Positions 46,670-56,914 of a stretch of DNA of 64,000 bases are shown piece by piece; position 1 is the stretch's first letter; each line of letters begins with the position of its first letter. The DNA is from Phymatolithon calcareum. Lineage: Eukaryota; Rhodophyta; Florideophyceae; Hapalidiales. Under the pieces are notes generated by a model. It was not told where the DNA came from. It saw only the letters and a program-made list of their open reading frames with translations, and searched no databases. The stretch lies in NCBI GenBank assembly GCA_977006965.1, contig OZ345383.1, positions 1,550,001 through 1,614,000 on the forward strand, in the 5' to 3' direction. The position numbers were made by a program, and so were the translations under genes.

Positions 46670-47330
46670 ACAGTCTAGATTCTCAGCACGGGTCCCTGAG
46701 TCCGCCTGGAGCGAGCGTGTGATGGTAGATGATGCTAACCTGAAACACCTGTTGGACGACGAACAATGCCAAGTCAGCAATATTCTCCGCGAGTTCGAGG
46801 ACCCGTGACAGGACTATCTGGGAACCGTGATGGTCAACGAACAGAGAATCGATCTTGAGGCTGGCACACGAACCGTGCGCCTGCCCCCGGTCCACCGAGT
46901 GGAGCATAGCACCCGGGAGGTCGAAAAGACCGAAGTGGAAGAAATATTGCGCATGGATGATATCGAGCTCGCATCCTCGGAGTGGTCCTCCCCGGTTGTC
47001 ATTGTACCTAAACCGGACTGAAGGTGGCTCTTCTGCGTGTATTACCGGCGCTTGAACCCCTGCCCATGAAGGACTCGTATCTTCTACCGCGTATGGATGA
47101 GTGCATCGATTACATGGGCAAACGCTCAGTTCTTCATGACTCTGGATTGCAACTAGGGGTTCTGGCAGATCCCCATTAGAGACGAACATTGCGACAAAAC
47201 GCCATTTACGTGTCACAGCAGAACCTTTCGATTCAATAAGATGCGCTTCGGCCTGACAGGCGCCCTGCCACGTTCCTTCGAGCTATTGACATTATTCTTC
47301 CTCGTTTAAAATGGCAGTCTTTCCTGGAGT
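46670..47330 (+). pseudogene. Gypsy O reverse transcriptase
   Basis: The entry region IDLEAGTRTVRLPPVHR, then REVEKTEVEEILRMDDIELASSEWSSPVVIVPKPD, YYRRLEPLPMKDSYLLPRMDECID and FNKMRFGLTGALP follow the Ty3/Gypsy order. A stop follows VPKPD and the YLDD box reads YIDYM. The palm is truncated by frame breaks after 47.33 kb. Confidence 0.85.
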
Positions 47331-47409
47331 ACATCGACTACATGGCCTGTCACTGAAGTTAAAGAAGTACTCTTTTTTAGACCGCTAGGTGAACTGCTTG
47401 GGCCATACA

Positions 47410-47890
47410 AACCCGCCAGGCCTTCTTGAGGTGCGAAACCGCAGCGCCGACGCCATCCAAGGGTTCAAAGTCCCGACGACTCAGACGGAGCTCCGCTTCT
47501 TCCTTCGACTTTACAACCCCGATGGTTCATCACAAACTTTGCGCCTGTAGCAGCGCCGGGCACCGAGGTCCTAAAGAAGGAACAGGGGCTCACGTTCTCG
47601 GTGTTTGGTGAATGCCGCTTGGCCGCGCTTAGCCTCCTGAAAAATACAATAGCTTCGCCGCCATTTCTGCGGTTCCCCTGCCCGGGCTTGTACTACTCCG
47701 TGGACACAGAAGTCTGTGAGCACCAGATTGGCTATGTGGTCTTTCAAACACGAGCACCGTGAGCGATATCCGCTTGGCTTCTGGAGTCGACAGTGTCGTG
47801 CAGTGGTTTTTGAAGTCCCGTGGAAGGAGGCTGACGACAGAGACAAGTTGTCAAGATCTCCCCTTAGCAAAGTTTTCCTGGATGACTAAC
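47410..47890 (+). pseudogene. Gypsy O RT connection and RNase H remnant
   Basis: FGECRLAAL, KNTIASPPFLRFPCPGLYYSVDTEVCEHQIGYVVFQT and GFWSRQC are blocks of the RT/RNase H junction of Gypsy polyproteins. They are spread over shifted frames. The rest of RNase H (TDH and ADALSR blocks) is missing before integrase. Confidence 0.65.
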
Positions 47891-48119
47891 TGGATGAGTA
47901 CTTATCCAGAACGAGAGCTTAGAATGAGTGACTCTTAACAAGAGAGTGGAACGACTGGCTATAAACGGATGATGACTAAAACAAAGAAATAAAACCCATA
48001 GTAATCAGAAAAACAACAAATGCACCACAATGGAAGCAGGTCGAGACATATGCGAAATGAGCATCACACGGGCTGACAGTTGAACATCACAACAGACAGC
48101 TCCGACCGGCAGAGAAAAT

Positions 48120-49232
48120 TTACTCTGCCGGCGAGAAGAGATAATTGGCCATCATATGGACCTTGCAAATTCTCCAAACGTACCAGCCTTGAGGCCCCGT
48201 GTGTTGCACTTGGCCCATTACCCGTGGATTACCGGCAATCCGGGTATGACACGAATGAAGCAGACGTTGCGCCGAGAGGTTTACTGGCCGTCTATGGACT
48301 TTGACGTTGTACGCAGGGTGCAATCCCTCTACCCCTTGCGCAAAGGATTCCGGGAAGCTCCGTCACCGCAGTCAATGGTTGAAGCTGTTCCTTGTAACCC
48401 AGCCTCTGGCGTTTGTCTCTATCGACGTCCTCGACCTGCTGCGCAAGACCAAGGACGATCACGAGAACTTGTTGGTTTTTAACGACCGTTATTTGAAGCT
48501 CACGCGAACAGGATTCGGCCTTTTCAAACCACTGGGTATTCCCTTACGGACCACCTGTGTGTCTTTTGTCCGAAAACGGCCAGAAATTTGTGTCTATTCA
48601 CTTTCAGGCCGTGTGCTAGACCCTAGGGAATTCGGAACGTGTTCACCGCGGCGTACCAGCCGCAGATTAACGACCAAGCGGAATGCTAAAAGCGCAATAT
48701 ACTCGCGGCCATGCGCCCCTACGTGGCCGAGCAGCTTGCAGATTGAGATCGCTTTGCCGGCACGCTGTCGTAAGAATACAGAACCCAGTTTCACAGCACC
48801 ACGGGGTTCAGTCCCCTTGAGCTCACGGTCAGTCGACCACCGGTGCACCTGGGCATCTCAAACGTGGCTTCATCTGGTGAACCCTATTCTCGCCTGCAGC
48901 GAGAACACTTTCTGGCGCACCTCAAGGCTCTCATGGCCACTGCGGACAAACATATCCGTCGCGCACAATCTCTGTACAAAGCCAACTTCGACAAGGCCGT
49001 CAGATCTTCCTCAGAAGACTTCCGCCCGGGACATTTGTTCTCTTATCACGAAGAAGGATCCCAAACGGAACAAGCTCGGTTCCTGGAAACTGGGCCTTAT
49101 CGAGTCGTGAAGACATCGTCTAAGAATTTTGTCATCATCAACGACTCGAGCGTTGACGACACCGGCTCCCGCGACAGTGTGGTCCTTGCACCGACTCCGC
49201 CCGACGGGCTTCCGATGGTTTCCGTCGACTGA
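48120..49232 (+). pseudogene. Gypsy O integrase
   Basis: The zinc-binding N-terminus is recognisable (HLAHYPWITGNPGMTRMKQTLRREVYWPSM). Core blocks are degraded, with FTAAYQPQINDQAERN near 48.64 kb covering the region of the catalytic Glu. The C-terminus is one clean frame (48843-49232) with AQSLYKANFDKAVR, RPGHLFSYHEE and a GPYRVVK-type module. Confidence 0.8.
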
Positions 49233-49311
49233 ACACTAGAGGAGCGCCGTCGCGCTCAGGACCCTACTGACCGAAGAACCAAAAACGACGGAGAAGGGAG
49301 AAAACGCCGAT

Positions 49312-49430
49312 GGTGACGAGTATGTCATTAACCGCTTGATAGCTTACGATCTCGCTTTGAATTGAATACGGACAAGTTTGTTCGGATACGGCCCGCAAGA
49401 CGACACTCGGCAACGTCACGAGAGCCTCCC
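49312..49430 (+). pseudogene. Chromodomain-like C-terminus of Gypsy O
   Basis: DEYVINRLIAYD followed after a stop by LFGYGPQDDT resembles the YVV-RL....VRWFGYGPQDDTWEP pattern of chromodomain-like tails on chromovirus integrases, which guide insertion to chromatin. The position after the GPY module fits. Confidence 0.5.
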
Positions 49431-49609
49431 CTTGCACACGTTGCGGTCCTTTTCAGAAAGCGCAAAGGGTGATCCCGTAAAAGTTTATCGATGCCTTTCC
49501 GGAACACTTGCGCGACGCCATGCGACAGTACCCTAGCCCGCTGTGCCGCGCCCCGGACCTATTTTCTCGCCTCCGCAGGGACTCTCTCGGGAGATCCTGT
49601 CCATATCTT

Positions 49610-49631
49610 AAGGAGGGGAAGGGTGGAGGAT
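49610..49631 (+). promoter_or_regulatory. Polypurine tract of Gypsy O
   Basis: An unbroken purine run AAGGAGGGGAAGGGTGGAGGA (one T) directly precedes TGCCGGGCAG, the expected start of a 3' LTR. It would prime plus-strand synthesis. The predicted LTR has no visible partner at the 5' side of the element. Confidence 0.55.
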
Positions 49632-51162
49632 GCCGGGCAGCTGTCCCTTGACGGAGGAGCCCTTTTGTTCTCGTTCACATTGTCTTTTTAGGTCCCTCTT
49701 AACACGGACCCAGGGAGTCGCACGGCTTTTCGGATAAATATCCTAAGCCAGCCTCCAAGTTCTTCAATCAAAACAAATGACCTAAGTGGCCTAATATTCT
49801 AACAAACGTGTAACAAGTCAATAATGCATGGTCGGAATGGATTCGGCGTGGCAAAAGATCGCGCGTAGCCCAATATATGAAAAGAAGAGTTTCTTTCGCG
49901 GCCTCTTTTCCGGCCCAGTCACGAACGTGGGCAGATCCCCTCGCGATGGCGGCAAAATCTTCAAACAAGGCCGACACTCCTTCGTTATCGGCCCAGTAGA
50001 GATCCCTGCGCTCGAATGGAGAAAGCCCATCTTACTCGTGAATCTTGGGATCCGTTAACACTCTCAGCGCATTTTCAGTAGTCTTCTGTCTCAGCATTGG
50101 CCTTAAATCGTATAGACGAGTTCGCGTCACTTGAGACGCGCCTTACTCACCGGTGATCTCAACGACCTGATCGACCCAACGGACGGTACGAAGTGCACGA
50201 TCCACGGCCTTTTCCGGGGTACTTCCAAGCTGTGCCACCCTTCGGGCACGGGGGACGTAGTCCCCTGTGCGGAAGCTGAATTCGATGAGACAGTCGGCTT
50301 CAGTTATTCATTCCAGGAACAGGCCTTTCAGAAGGAGACGCCAGCGGCGTATGTCGCGAGAAACACGCCGGTCTTGAATAGCCAGGCTTGGCACCGCATC
50401 GAGAGCAAAGGGCAGAAGGCCGTCGAGGCAGCCTGCATCGAATTGCCCATCGAGCATCACTACGTCTCGTTTTTGGAACGGTGGTAGAAGCGGTCGGCCC
50501 AGCGCACCTCGCCGGCAGTCGGCAAACGGGCCACCTCGGCCTTAACTTCCACGGGGAGAGGATGTCCCCTGGCGAGCATGTTCGCCGTGTCGGCCAAGCC
50601 CTTGTGCCAACTCCAGCGGCGCAGGTGGCGCCAATCCGTTGCGAAGCCAGCGCGGGTCCCTGTAAGATAAGAGAAACGCGCCGCTTCCATTCCGGTGAGG
50701 AAGAGACGTCCCATGGCACCAAAACGCTCAGCCACGAAATGACCCAGCACACCATGACGAAGCGCGCGTCTTGCTGGAGCACAGGTGGACGTCTTCTTCG
50801 ATCTTTTACCGGTATGAGACTCACATTGACGGAGCACGGTAAGCGGCAGCACTGGTTGAGGTCCGTCGCCCGAAAGATGGCGGCAACAGCACTAACTCGT
50901 GCGCCGTTATAGGACGTGCCCACGGCCCCGTCTTCAGGTCTACCGATGAGAGGAGCCCACAGCGCAGACACGTCGTCCTCGAAGGACCAAAAGTGCGGGC
51001 ACGAATCGCACGTGTACCTGCGAGGACCGCGAGGACAGGCGAGATTGACACGTCGAATACGCGGTCAAGAAAGGTCCGAAGGCCGGGGAGCGGTCGGATA
51101 CGGGCACACAAGCTCTCCAGGGCGCAAGTGATGCCGTAGTTCGCCAATGAAATCTTGCGGTA
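49632..51162 (-). other. Putative LTR remnant and unknown minus-strand frames
   Basis: 49.63-50.1 kb should hold the 3' LTR of Gypsy O. 50.1-51.1 kb contains long minus-strand frames, for example 50852-50460 with RFGAMGRLFLTGMEAARFSYLTGTRAGF, with the GC-rich look of coding sequence but no recognised domain. It adjoins the right inverted repeat and may be part of the same retroelement protein. Confidence 0.35.
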
Positions 51163-51642
51163 CTGCAGATCTGCAGATCTTCGCCACGGAGTAGTCCTGG
51201 AACTGTTGGCCTGAAACGTCGTGCAAGGCTCTAACCAAAGGTCTCTCCCGATGGAAGTTAGTGGCAAAGCGATCAACAACGCACGCACACACTTGGGGTT
51301 TAATAGAAAGAGAACACCAAAATCCGTACGCAAACACAGGGGCGAGGGTCCGATGACCGAGGCTTGACGACTGCGCAGAGTCGAGGTCGTACGCGAGGTC
51401 TTCCCTGAGGCGAAAGGACCGCGAAAGTTGTAACAGAAAACGGTCAATCTGGACCAAACACGGGGTGCCCTTTACTAACGGTCGATGTCGAAAGCCCGCC
51501 ATATAATACCAAATCGGTCTTATCCTACTACAACTGACTCTAAGCAGAGAGGCCGGCGAAGTTGAAGGCATTGGGTGTAAGCCCATGAGGGCCGTAATAG
51601 CCGCGGAAAAACAAGGCCTCAAGGCCACCCATCCATACTACA
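51163..51642 (-). repeat. Right inverted repeat of the composite
   Basis: Reverse complement of the left repeat with roughly 17% differences and small indels. Its conserved frame continues inward into the minus-strand segment without an obvious boundary. Confidence 0.8.
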
Positions 51643-51879
51643 AAATCTCCCACAAGCCTTTATCAGATCCTAATCCGGAGGTGCCACCAATACATCCTTT
51701 GATACTGCCCTGTCTAATGCACTACAACTCTGTCAAGCTCACAGAGACGCCTAAAACTGACAGCTTCGTTCCAAATATGTTTCAAACCGAAAAATCCACA
51801 ACATGGCGAAAAGCAATGCCTTCGCCGGCCTTCCCGACTCACTGCACTTCCGATCAGACCCATTACCTGCAGCTCTTGT

Positions 51880-52560
51880 GATGAGGCGAAAATAAGCAAA
51901 GCAACACCCCCGCAGGATAAACTATACTAGCACTCCTCGCACACACGTCGTCTCCAATATATGCGGCCCAACCTCCCCAACTTCACTCAATGGAAACCTC
52001 CACTTCATCACGTTTGTCGACGTATCATAACGCTTCTACATCACAGAAGCAGTCCTCGACCGAAAGTTCATTCATAGCATCCTACCAAGAGTGCGACGCG
52101 AAATGAGAGCACAAGCAGATACATCCGCATTGAATTTCTTCACCGACAACGCGAATGAATACTGTTCCAAGCCTCTCCAATCCTTTTACAAAGACCAGGG
52201 CATACATTAGAGCACAACAATTCAGTACACCCCAGAACAAAATTCCATTGCAGAAGCCATCAATCGCGCTTTATGCGACAAAGTACGCGCCGCCCTCCAC
52301 TCGTCCCAGCTGTCTCCCATTTTTGTTATGCCGCACTTATCGACGGCACAAACAAGTAGAACAAAACAGGCCACGCATTCCTCGGAAAAACACCTTTCGA
52401 GGCCTGGCATCTGTCGAAACCGGATGTCAGCAGCGTGCTCCCTTTCGGCTTTTTCGGCTAAGTAGCTGACGTTTTAGGTCCCGAAAAGAAACTAAAGCCC
52501 CGCGAAAAAACTGTGCAGATACATGTCCGAACCAGATAATCAGCATTATCTCGTTTACGA
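51880..52560 (+). pseudogene. Copia N integrase
   Basis: CSSCDEAKISK (zinc-binding end), then NICGPTSPTSLNGNLHFITFVDVS (first Asp replaced near D of CGP block), NFFTDNANEY (second Asp) and YTPEQNSIAEAINRAL (Glu region) follow the Copia order with several frame changes. Confidence 0.75.
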
Positions 52561-54340
52561 CCCACAACTTTCCACTTACAAGCGCTGCCGTATCAGTAAC
52601 TTCCACCCCTATTACTCTAAATACGACTCAGTGCGCGCTACAACCGACCACTCATTGGCGACCAGTGCAACTGAAATAGAAGATACTCACTGGACGGATC
52701 CGCCGACATCCGTTGCTCAAGCTCGGACCTATCCCGGCGCTCATAAATGGGAAGAGTCCTGGAATACAGAACTCGGCCGCTTCAGAAAATATGCTACAAG
52801 AGTATCATTACCTCGTAGCGCGGTGCCAAAACGTGAAAAAAATCATCCCCTTAACAACGAACTTTTGCTTCAAAACAAATGCGACTAATTTCGCAGAGAC
52901 TCGTCGAACCAGGTTCGCTCTTCGAGGGTACCTGATGCGCCAAGACGATCACTACGGCCACTCGGAAACCGCTACGTACACCGTTGACAACACTTCCGTA
53001 GTACTACTGCTCTCAATTTCAGCTCAACAAAATCTTGAAGTCTCCCAACTCGACCTCGAGTCGGCATACTTACACGAAGAAATGAAAAGCCCCCCACCCA
53101 TCAACGTCAAACCACCAACAAACTTCGACGGCTAACCGCACTATGAACGTCCCATCGGAAACCTCAAAGGAAACCTTTATGGCGCCAAGCAAACAGGATT
53201 TTGCTATTACCAATGCCTCAGAAAACCTATGTTTTGACGCAGGCTTTACTCCAATAGGCACAGGCAACTGTATCTTCATCTAGAAGAGGTCCGCTGAATG
53301 CTTCCTCGTCGTCGCAGTAACATTAGACGACTCCTGACATTCTCCCAACCGAACTGCCCTCTTTTTAACGGCTGCAAATCTCTTCTCGCCTCAAAATACA
53401 CGACGAAAGACATAGGAACAGCATCCAGCTATAGGCTAGAACATCTCGAAGTCAAATCAAGGGATCCACATTTCGCAACCAGGGGCCACGGACAAACTGC
53501 TCCAAAAATTTAACATGACAGAATATGCGGCCGAACTCACGCCCTACTGCGACGGCACCACACTCGCCGCCCGCCAAGACCACCAAGACCCCCTCTCGGA
53601 AAGTTGCCCTTACGCCAGCGGTGTCGGCTGACTTCGCTACCTTGCTGATTCGACGCGCCCAGACATCTATTATATTACCAATGCACTGGCGCGACACAAC
53701 CGTAATCCGTCTATTCATCATTGGAAGGTTTTCCAGCGCTTCCTAAATTATTTAAAAGGCACACGGACGCTCGGCCTTCTTTTCCAGAAAACAGGGGCAC
53801 CACTCCAATCATTTTCAGATTCCGACTTCGCATCCGACGCCGACACCCGCCGCTCCATCTTCGGCGCCATCAATTTCTTCAACGGCGTACCGATCCACTG
53901 GTTTTCCAACGCCAGCACTCCGTTGGCCGCTCCACTTGAAAGGCGGCTTATTTTGCCGTCGCCCAAAGCACTCTACAGATCTTCTGGCACAGGGAGCTAA
54001 TTGCTGAAATCCTCACCGCGCTGCCTTTACCGACTCCACTCGCATTCAGAACAGCCAGCAAAGCCGAAAATTAGATCATCGTACCCGACGCCACACCCTT
54101 AGCAATGGAAAACCAAGGCGCAATTAAAACTGCGCTCGCCACGGGTCCGACAAAGCGCAGCAAAATTCATTGATGTTCAGCACCATTATTAGCGCCACAG
54201 CATAGACGACAGTGTAGTGCAGCCGTATTACGGAATATCCGCCAACATGCTTGCCGACCCATTCACAAAGCCACTCACACGCCTCAAGTTCACGGCAAGC
54301 ATGCACAACATCGGACTTCGAACCTCCACCCCTTAGTGCC
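52560..54340 (+). pseudogene. Copia N reverse transcriptase and RNase H
   Basis: HKWEESWNTELGRF, LEVSQLDLESAYLHEEM (first catalytic Asp motif) and GNLKGNLYGAKQTGFCYYQC are readable. Downstream frames are scrambled, but GISANMLADPFTKPLTRLKF near 54.24 kb is the standard C-terminus of Copia RNase H. Confidence 0.8.
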
Positions 54341-54348
54341 CAGGGGCT

Positions 54349-54495
54349 GTTATGATCCAAAGATCCTCATTACACTAAAGGCCTCCAGCGCCCTGTCATG
54401 ATCCAAACATAATCATACCGGTCAGCGTAGTCTACAAATACTCTCCGCTGCCGCTATACCACAATAAAAAGACAAGAGAGATACCGAGGTTCACA
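54349..54495 (+). repeat. 3' LTR of Copia N with duplicated start
   Basis: TGTTATGATCCAAA at 54349, just after CAGGGGC, is repeated as TGTCATGATCCAAA at 54394. The 102 bases from 54394 match the 5' LTR. The extra 45 bases between are absent from it. The same arrangement is found in Copia H. Confidence 0.8.
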
Positions 54496-54523
54496 ATACG
54501 ATCACACGGGCAAGACTTCCTCA

Positions 54524-54580
54524 GGTGGAAATTGTATGTTCTCGTTTTACAAGCCCTCCACGCCAGCATACAGTACGCTG
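54524..54580 (-). mobile_element. LINE A/C-family 3' end, interrupted
   Basis: GGTGGAAATTGTATG...TTTTACAAGCCCTCCACGCCAG parallels the 3' terminus of copies A and C (GGGGAAATTG...AGAAGCCCTCAACGCCAG). Similarity resumes after the LTR element at about 55977 (AAGAGCAGCTTT against CAGAGCAGCTTG), so the LTR element inserted into this LINE tail. Confidence 0.6.
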
Positions 54581-54845
54581 TGTAACGCCTCGAGGTTGGT
54601 TGTAAAGAAAAGGTTGTTTTACTTCATGATCGATGTCCTCTTCTCCGGTGAGGGGAGAGGAGAACCGCTTAAATAGGCAAATTTCGCCCTCCAGCTTTCA
54701 AGCCTCCAGCTATTGGCTAAATTCGCAATCGCTAAAAATCTAACTACCAGCTCTCGGATGTTCTCGCATCCCTCGAGTTGTCTCCTTGGGTTGCTTGGCT
54801 TCCCATGAGATCAACTCTGGCAAGCTATGCCATGAAATGTTTACA
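54581..54845 (-). repeat. 3' LTR of element G
   Basis: 265 bases. It shares over 240 bases with 55721-55972 at only a few differences. Confidence 0.88.
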
Positions 54846-55600
54846 GCGCCCCATACACTTGCCAACTTGCTTGGTGAGTGTATCAAAAGTTCGTGATCAT
54901 GGAAATCACACTTTGGATGTAAGCAGATGGGTCTTTTAGGTTTCGCCTTATCCTTAGGTACTTCCTCGTCCTTGGTCTGGCTTTTTTGTTTGTTTCGGCT
55001 TCTTATGTTCGTATACTCTGTTTTGCAATATCGTCTCATCCACCAAAAACTGAATATATTTTTTGACATTCTTGTTGAGACTCGTCTGATATTCCAAGTG
55101 TTTCGTCATTGCAGCCTTCAGTCCAAGTGGGAACAATGTTCCTTGAAGAAATTGTATAGTTTTCTTCGGGTTCGTTTCCCGGAAGTTTCCATATCCCACT
55201 CCTTCTAACCTTGAGAATGCGTCATTTACGTATTCCAATGCTCTGGCTTCTGGACTTTCGATTTTCATGTTCATTCTGAGCCCCTTCATGGCTCTTTCAA
55301 TGACTTTCGGATTCACTTCATCATCTTCATCATGTTACACTATTCCCTTAACGAATGATTCAATGTGTTCTGACGTCAAGTTTTCTAGCTTTACCATGGG
55401 TGTGATCACGTCGAACTTGCCGATGAAGTGCATGTTACCCAGGAGAGTTCGATCGATGGAAACCTTGTACGATGCGACACTCATTGTCGGCACTTGTTTC
55501 ATCTTCTCCTTCACTTCATCAACATATCGCTGTCTCTCCTTTAAAAATTTCGCAACTTCTTTAGGATCGACACTTAGGGTGGGTGACCAGTTCAAAAATT
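54846..55600 (-). pseudogene. Element G gag
   Basis: Frames 55595-55335 and 55316-54954 are separated by a single stop: LSVDPKEVAKFLKERQRYVDEV, then ERAMKGLRMNMKIESPEARALEY and NAFSRLEGVGYGN-like blocks. A third frame has CLHPKCDFHDH, a possible metal-binding motif. It matches the Gypsy F gag. Confidence 0.65.
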
Positions 55601-55720
55601 ACCACATTCCGCTTCGGCCTTAACTCCATGCCAATATCGCACGAGCGGCCGGAAAAACCGTAGACCTTCTTCTTTCGACCGTTTACGAAAGCAATGTCCC
55701 CCGGCCAGGAAAGAATATTC

Positions 55721-55972
55721 TGTAACGCTTAAAGAAAAGGTTGTTTTACTTCATGATCGATGTCCTCTTCTCCGGTGAGGGGAGAGGAGAACCGCTTAAA
55801 TAGGCAAATTTCGCCCTCCAGCTTTCAAGCCTCCAGCTATTGGCTAAATTCGCAATCGCTAAAAATCTAACTACCAGCTCTCGGATGTTCTCGCATCCCT
55901 CGAGTTGTCTCCTTGGGTTGCGTGGCTTCCCATGAGATCAACTCTGGCATGCTATGCCATGAAATGTTTACT
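55721..55972 (-). repeat. 5' LTR of element G
   Basis: 252 bases. It lacks a 13-base segment near its left end relative to the other LTR. Confidence 0.88.
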
Positions 55973-55976
55973 GCTG

Positions 55977-56761
55977 GCAAAAGAGCAGCTTTGGTCTCGA
56001 TACCTACCCGACTTCCTCGGCACTACCCACAGTAGGGTGGCTCTTCTTTTATGCCTAATCTTCTGTCGGATCAGCTACTCCCTTTTTTGAGAACTCTCAT
56101 TAAAAGTTTCCGAAGCGTCGCTCCTTCTTTCAGCACAGGCCTTCTTCATTCTGCGAATACTAGATGAAGTTTTTGCTGAAGAGCAAAAGGTCATCGAGTG
56201 CGCTCTCGGTTATCGCTATGTCTTCTTCATTGAGTTCATAGACGGGCACTTTGCGCTCTGGAGTTTCCATATGCTGTCTGACTTTTTTGAATTTATCCGC
56301 CATTAGTAAGAACTTGCGGAAATCTTCCAAAGGCGGAATGAACCGCCAGTCGCCTGTATTTCAGTTTTGGAAATCTAGGTCTTGCTGGAAGTTCTCTTGT
56401 CCTGTCGTATTGGATTTTCCTCTTCCTTTTTGATTCAAGGCGCTCTCCATCCTTTGTCTGGAATGTTTATCGTAGAGCTTCGGCAGACTGGATCGTTAGA
56501 TGTACTTCATTGCTTCATGAAAGAATTCTCTGTTTTCGATTTCAGCGAATTCATTACTTGAAGCTTGAAGCTCTTCGGCGTTTCTTCTTCCGGCGGTTCG
56601 TCTAGGTATTTTTCTTCTTTCGCCTTGGTTCTGCTCAGCATCTTGAACTCTATCATTTCTCGTCGATGATCAGCAGCTTGGATTCCACGTAGCAAACCTA
56701 GTGAGCAGTTTCGATTGTGACTACGTGGGGGTGTTTCTACTAGCTTGCAAGGGCTGGACAA
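55977..56761 (-). pseudogene. Retroelement-like relic, unidentified
   Basis: Minus-strand frames such as 56761-56507 (IEFKMLSRTKAKEEKYLDEPPEEE) and a shifted continuation with WRFIPPLEDFRKFLLMADKFKKVRQ are charged and coding-like, similar in style to Gypsy gag N-termini. No diagnostic motif is seen. Confidence 0.35.
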
Positions 56762-56914
56762 TTCAAACCTACATTCGTTTCAAAGAAACGCACTCTTGAA
56801 TTGTATAATGCCTGCAACTGGGCGAGATAGCATCATCCGTCGCTTTGTCCTCCGAGACCAAATTTTCTGCCGACAACTTCTGGAACAGCATTTCTAATGA
56901 GCTTCGCAGTAATA

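Larger units (their letters stand above)
43080..51642. mobile_element. Composite block bounded by ~490-bp inverted repeats
   Basis: Left repeat 43080-43572 and right repeat 51163-51642 are inverted copies, about four-fifths identical by eye. They start TGTAGTAGTATGG on the left and end CCATACTACA on the right. They enclose a plus-strand Gypsy coding series (44.5-49.5 kb) and a minus-strand segment of unknown identity (50.1-51.1 kb). In one frame the repeats encode a conserved peptide (TPCLVQIDRF...HRERP...DYSVAKI). A normal LTR element would have direct repeats, so this is either two opposed retroelement copies fused or a different element type. No matching TSD was found. Confidence 0.75.
41326..54495 (+). 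mobile_element. Copia retrotransposon N, split by 8.6-kb insertion
   Basis: Bounded by 102-bp LTRs and a perfect 5-bp duplication ATACG (41321-41325 and 54496-54500). The gag to pre-integrase part is at 41.46-43.0 kb. Integrase, RT and RNase H resume after 51.64 kb. The two halves together make one Copia element of about 4.6 kb interrupted by a foreign block. All frames are broken. Confidence 0.9.
54581..55972 (-). mobile_element. Small non-autonomous LTR element G
   Basis: A 1.39-kb element with LTRs at 54581-54845 and 55721-55972, nearly identical apart from a 13-base indel. The ends are TGTAACGC and GTTTACA/T. It is flanked by a 4-bp duplication GCTG (54577-54580 and 55973-55976). The interior encodes only gag-like protein and no protease, integrase or RT, so movement would depend on a related autonomous element. 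Gypsy relic F at 31 kb has the same gag family. The close LTR match marks it as one of the youngest insertions here. Confidence 0.85.

Noticed and set aside
54581-55972. Interpretation of the 250-bp direct repeats as a simple tandem duplication
   Set aside because: TG-type ends, a flanking 4-bp duplication and gag sequence between them fit an LTR element better.
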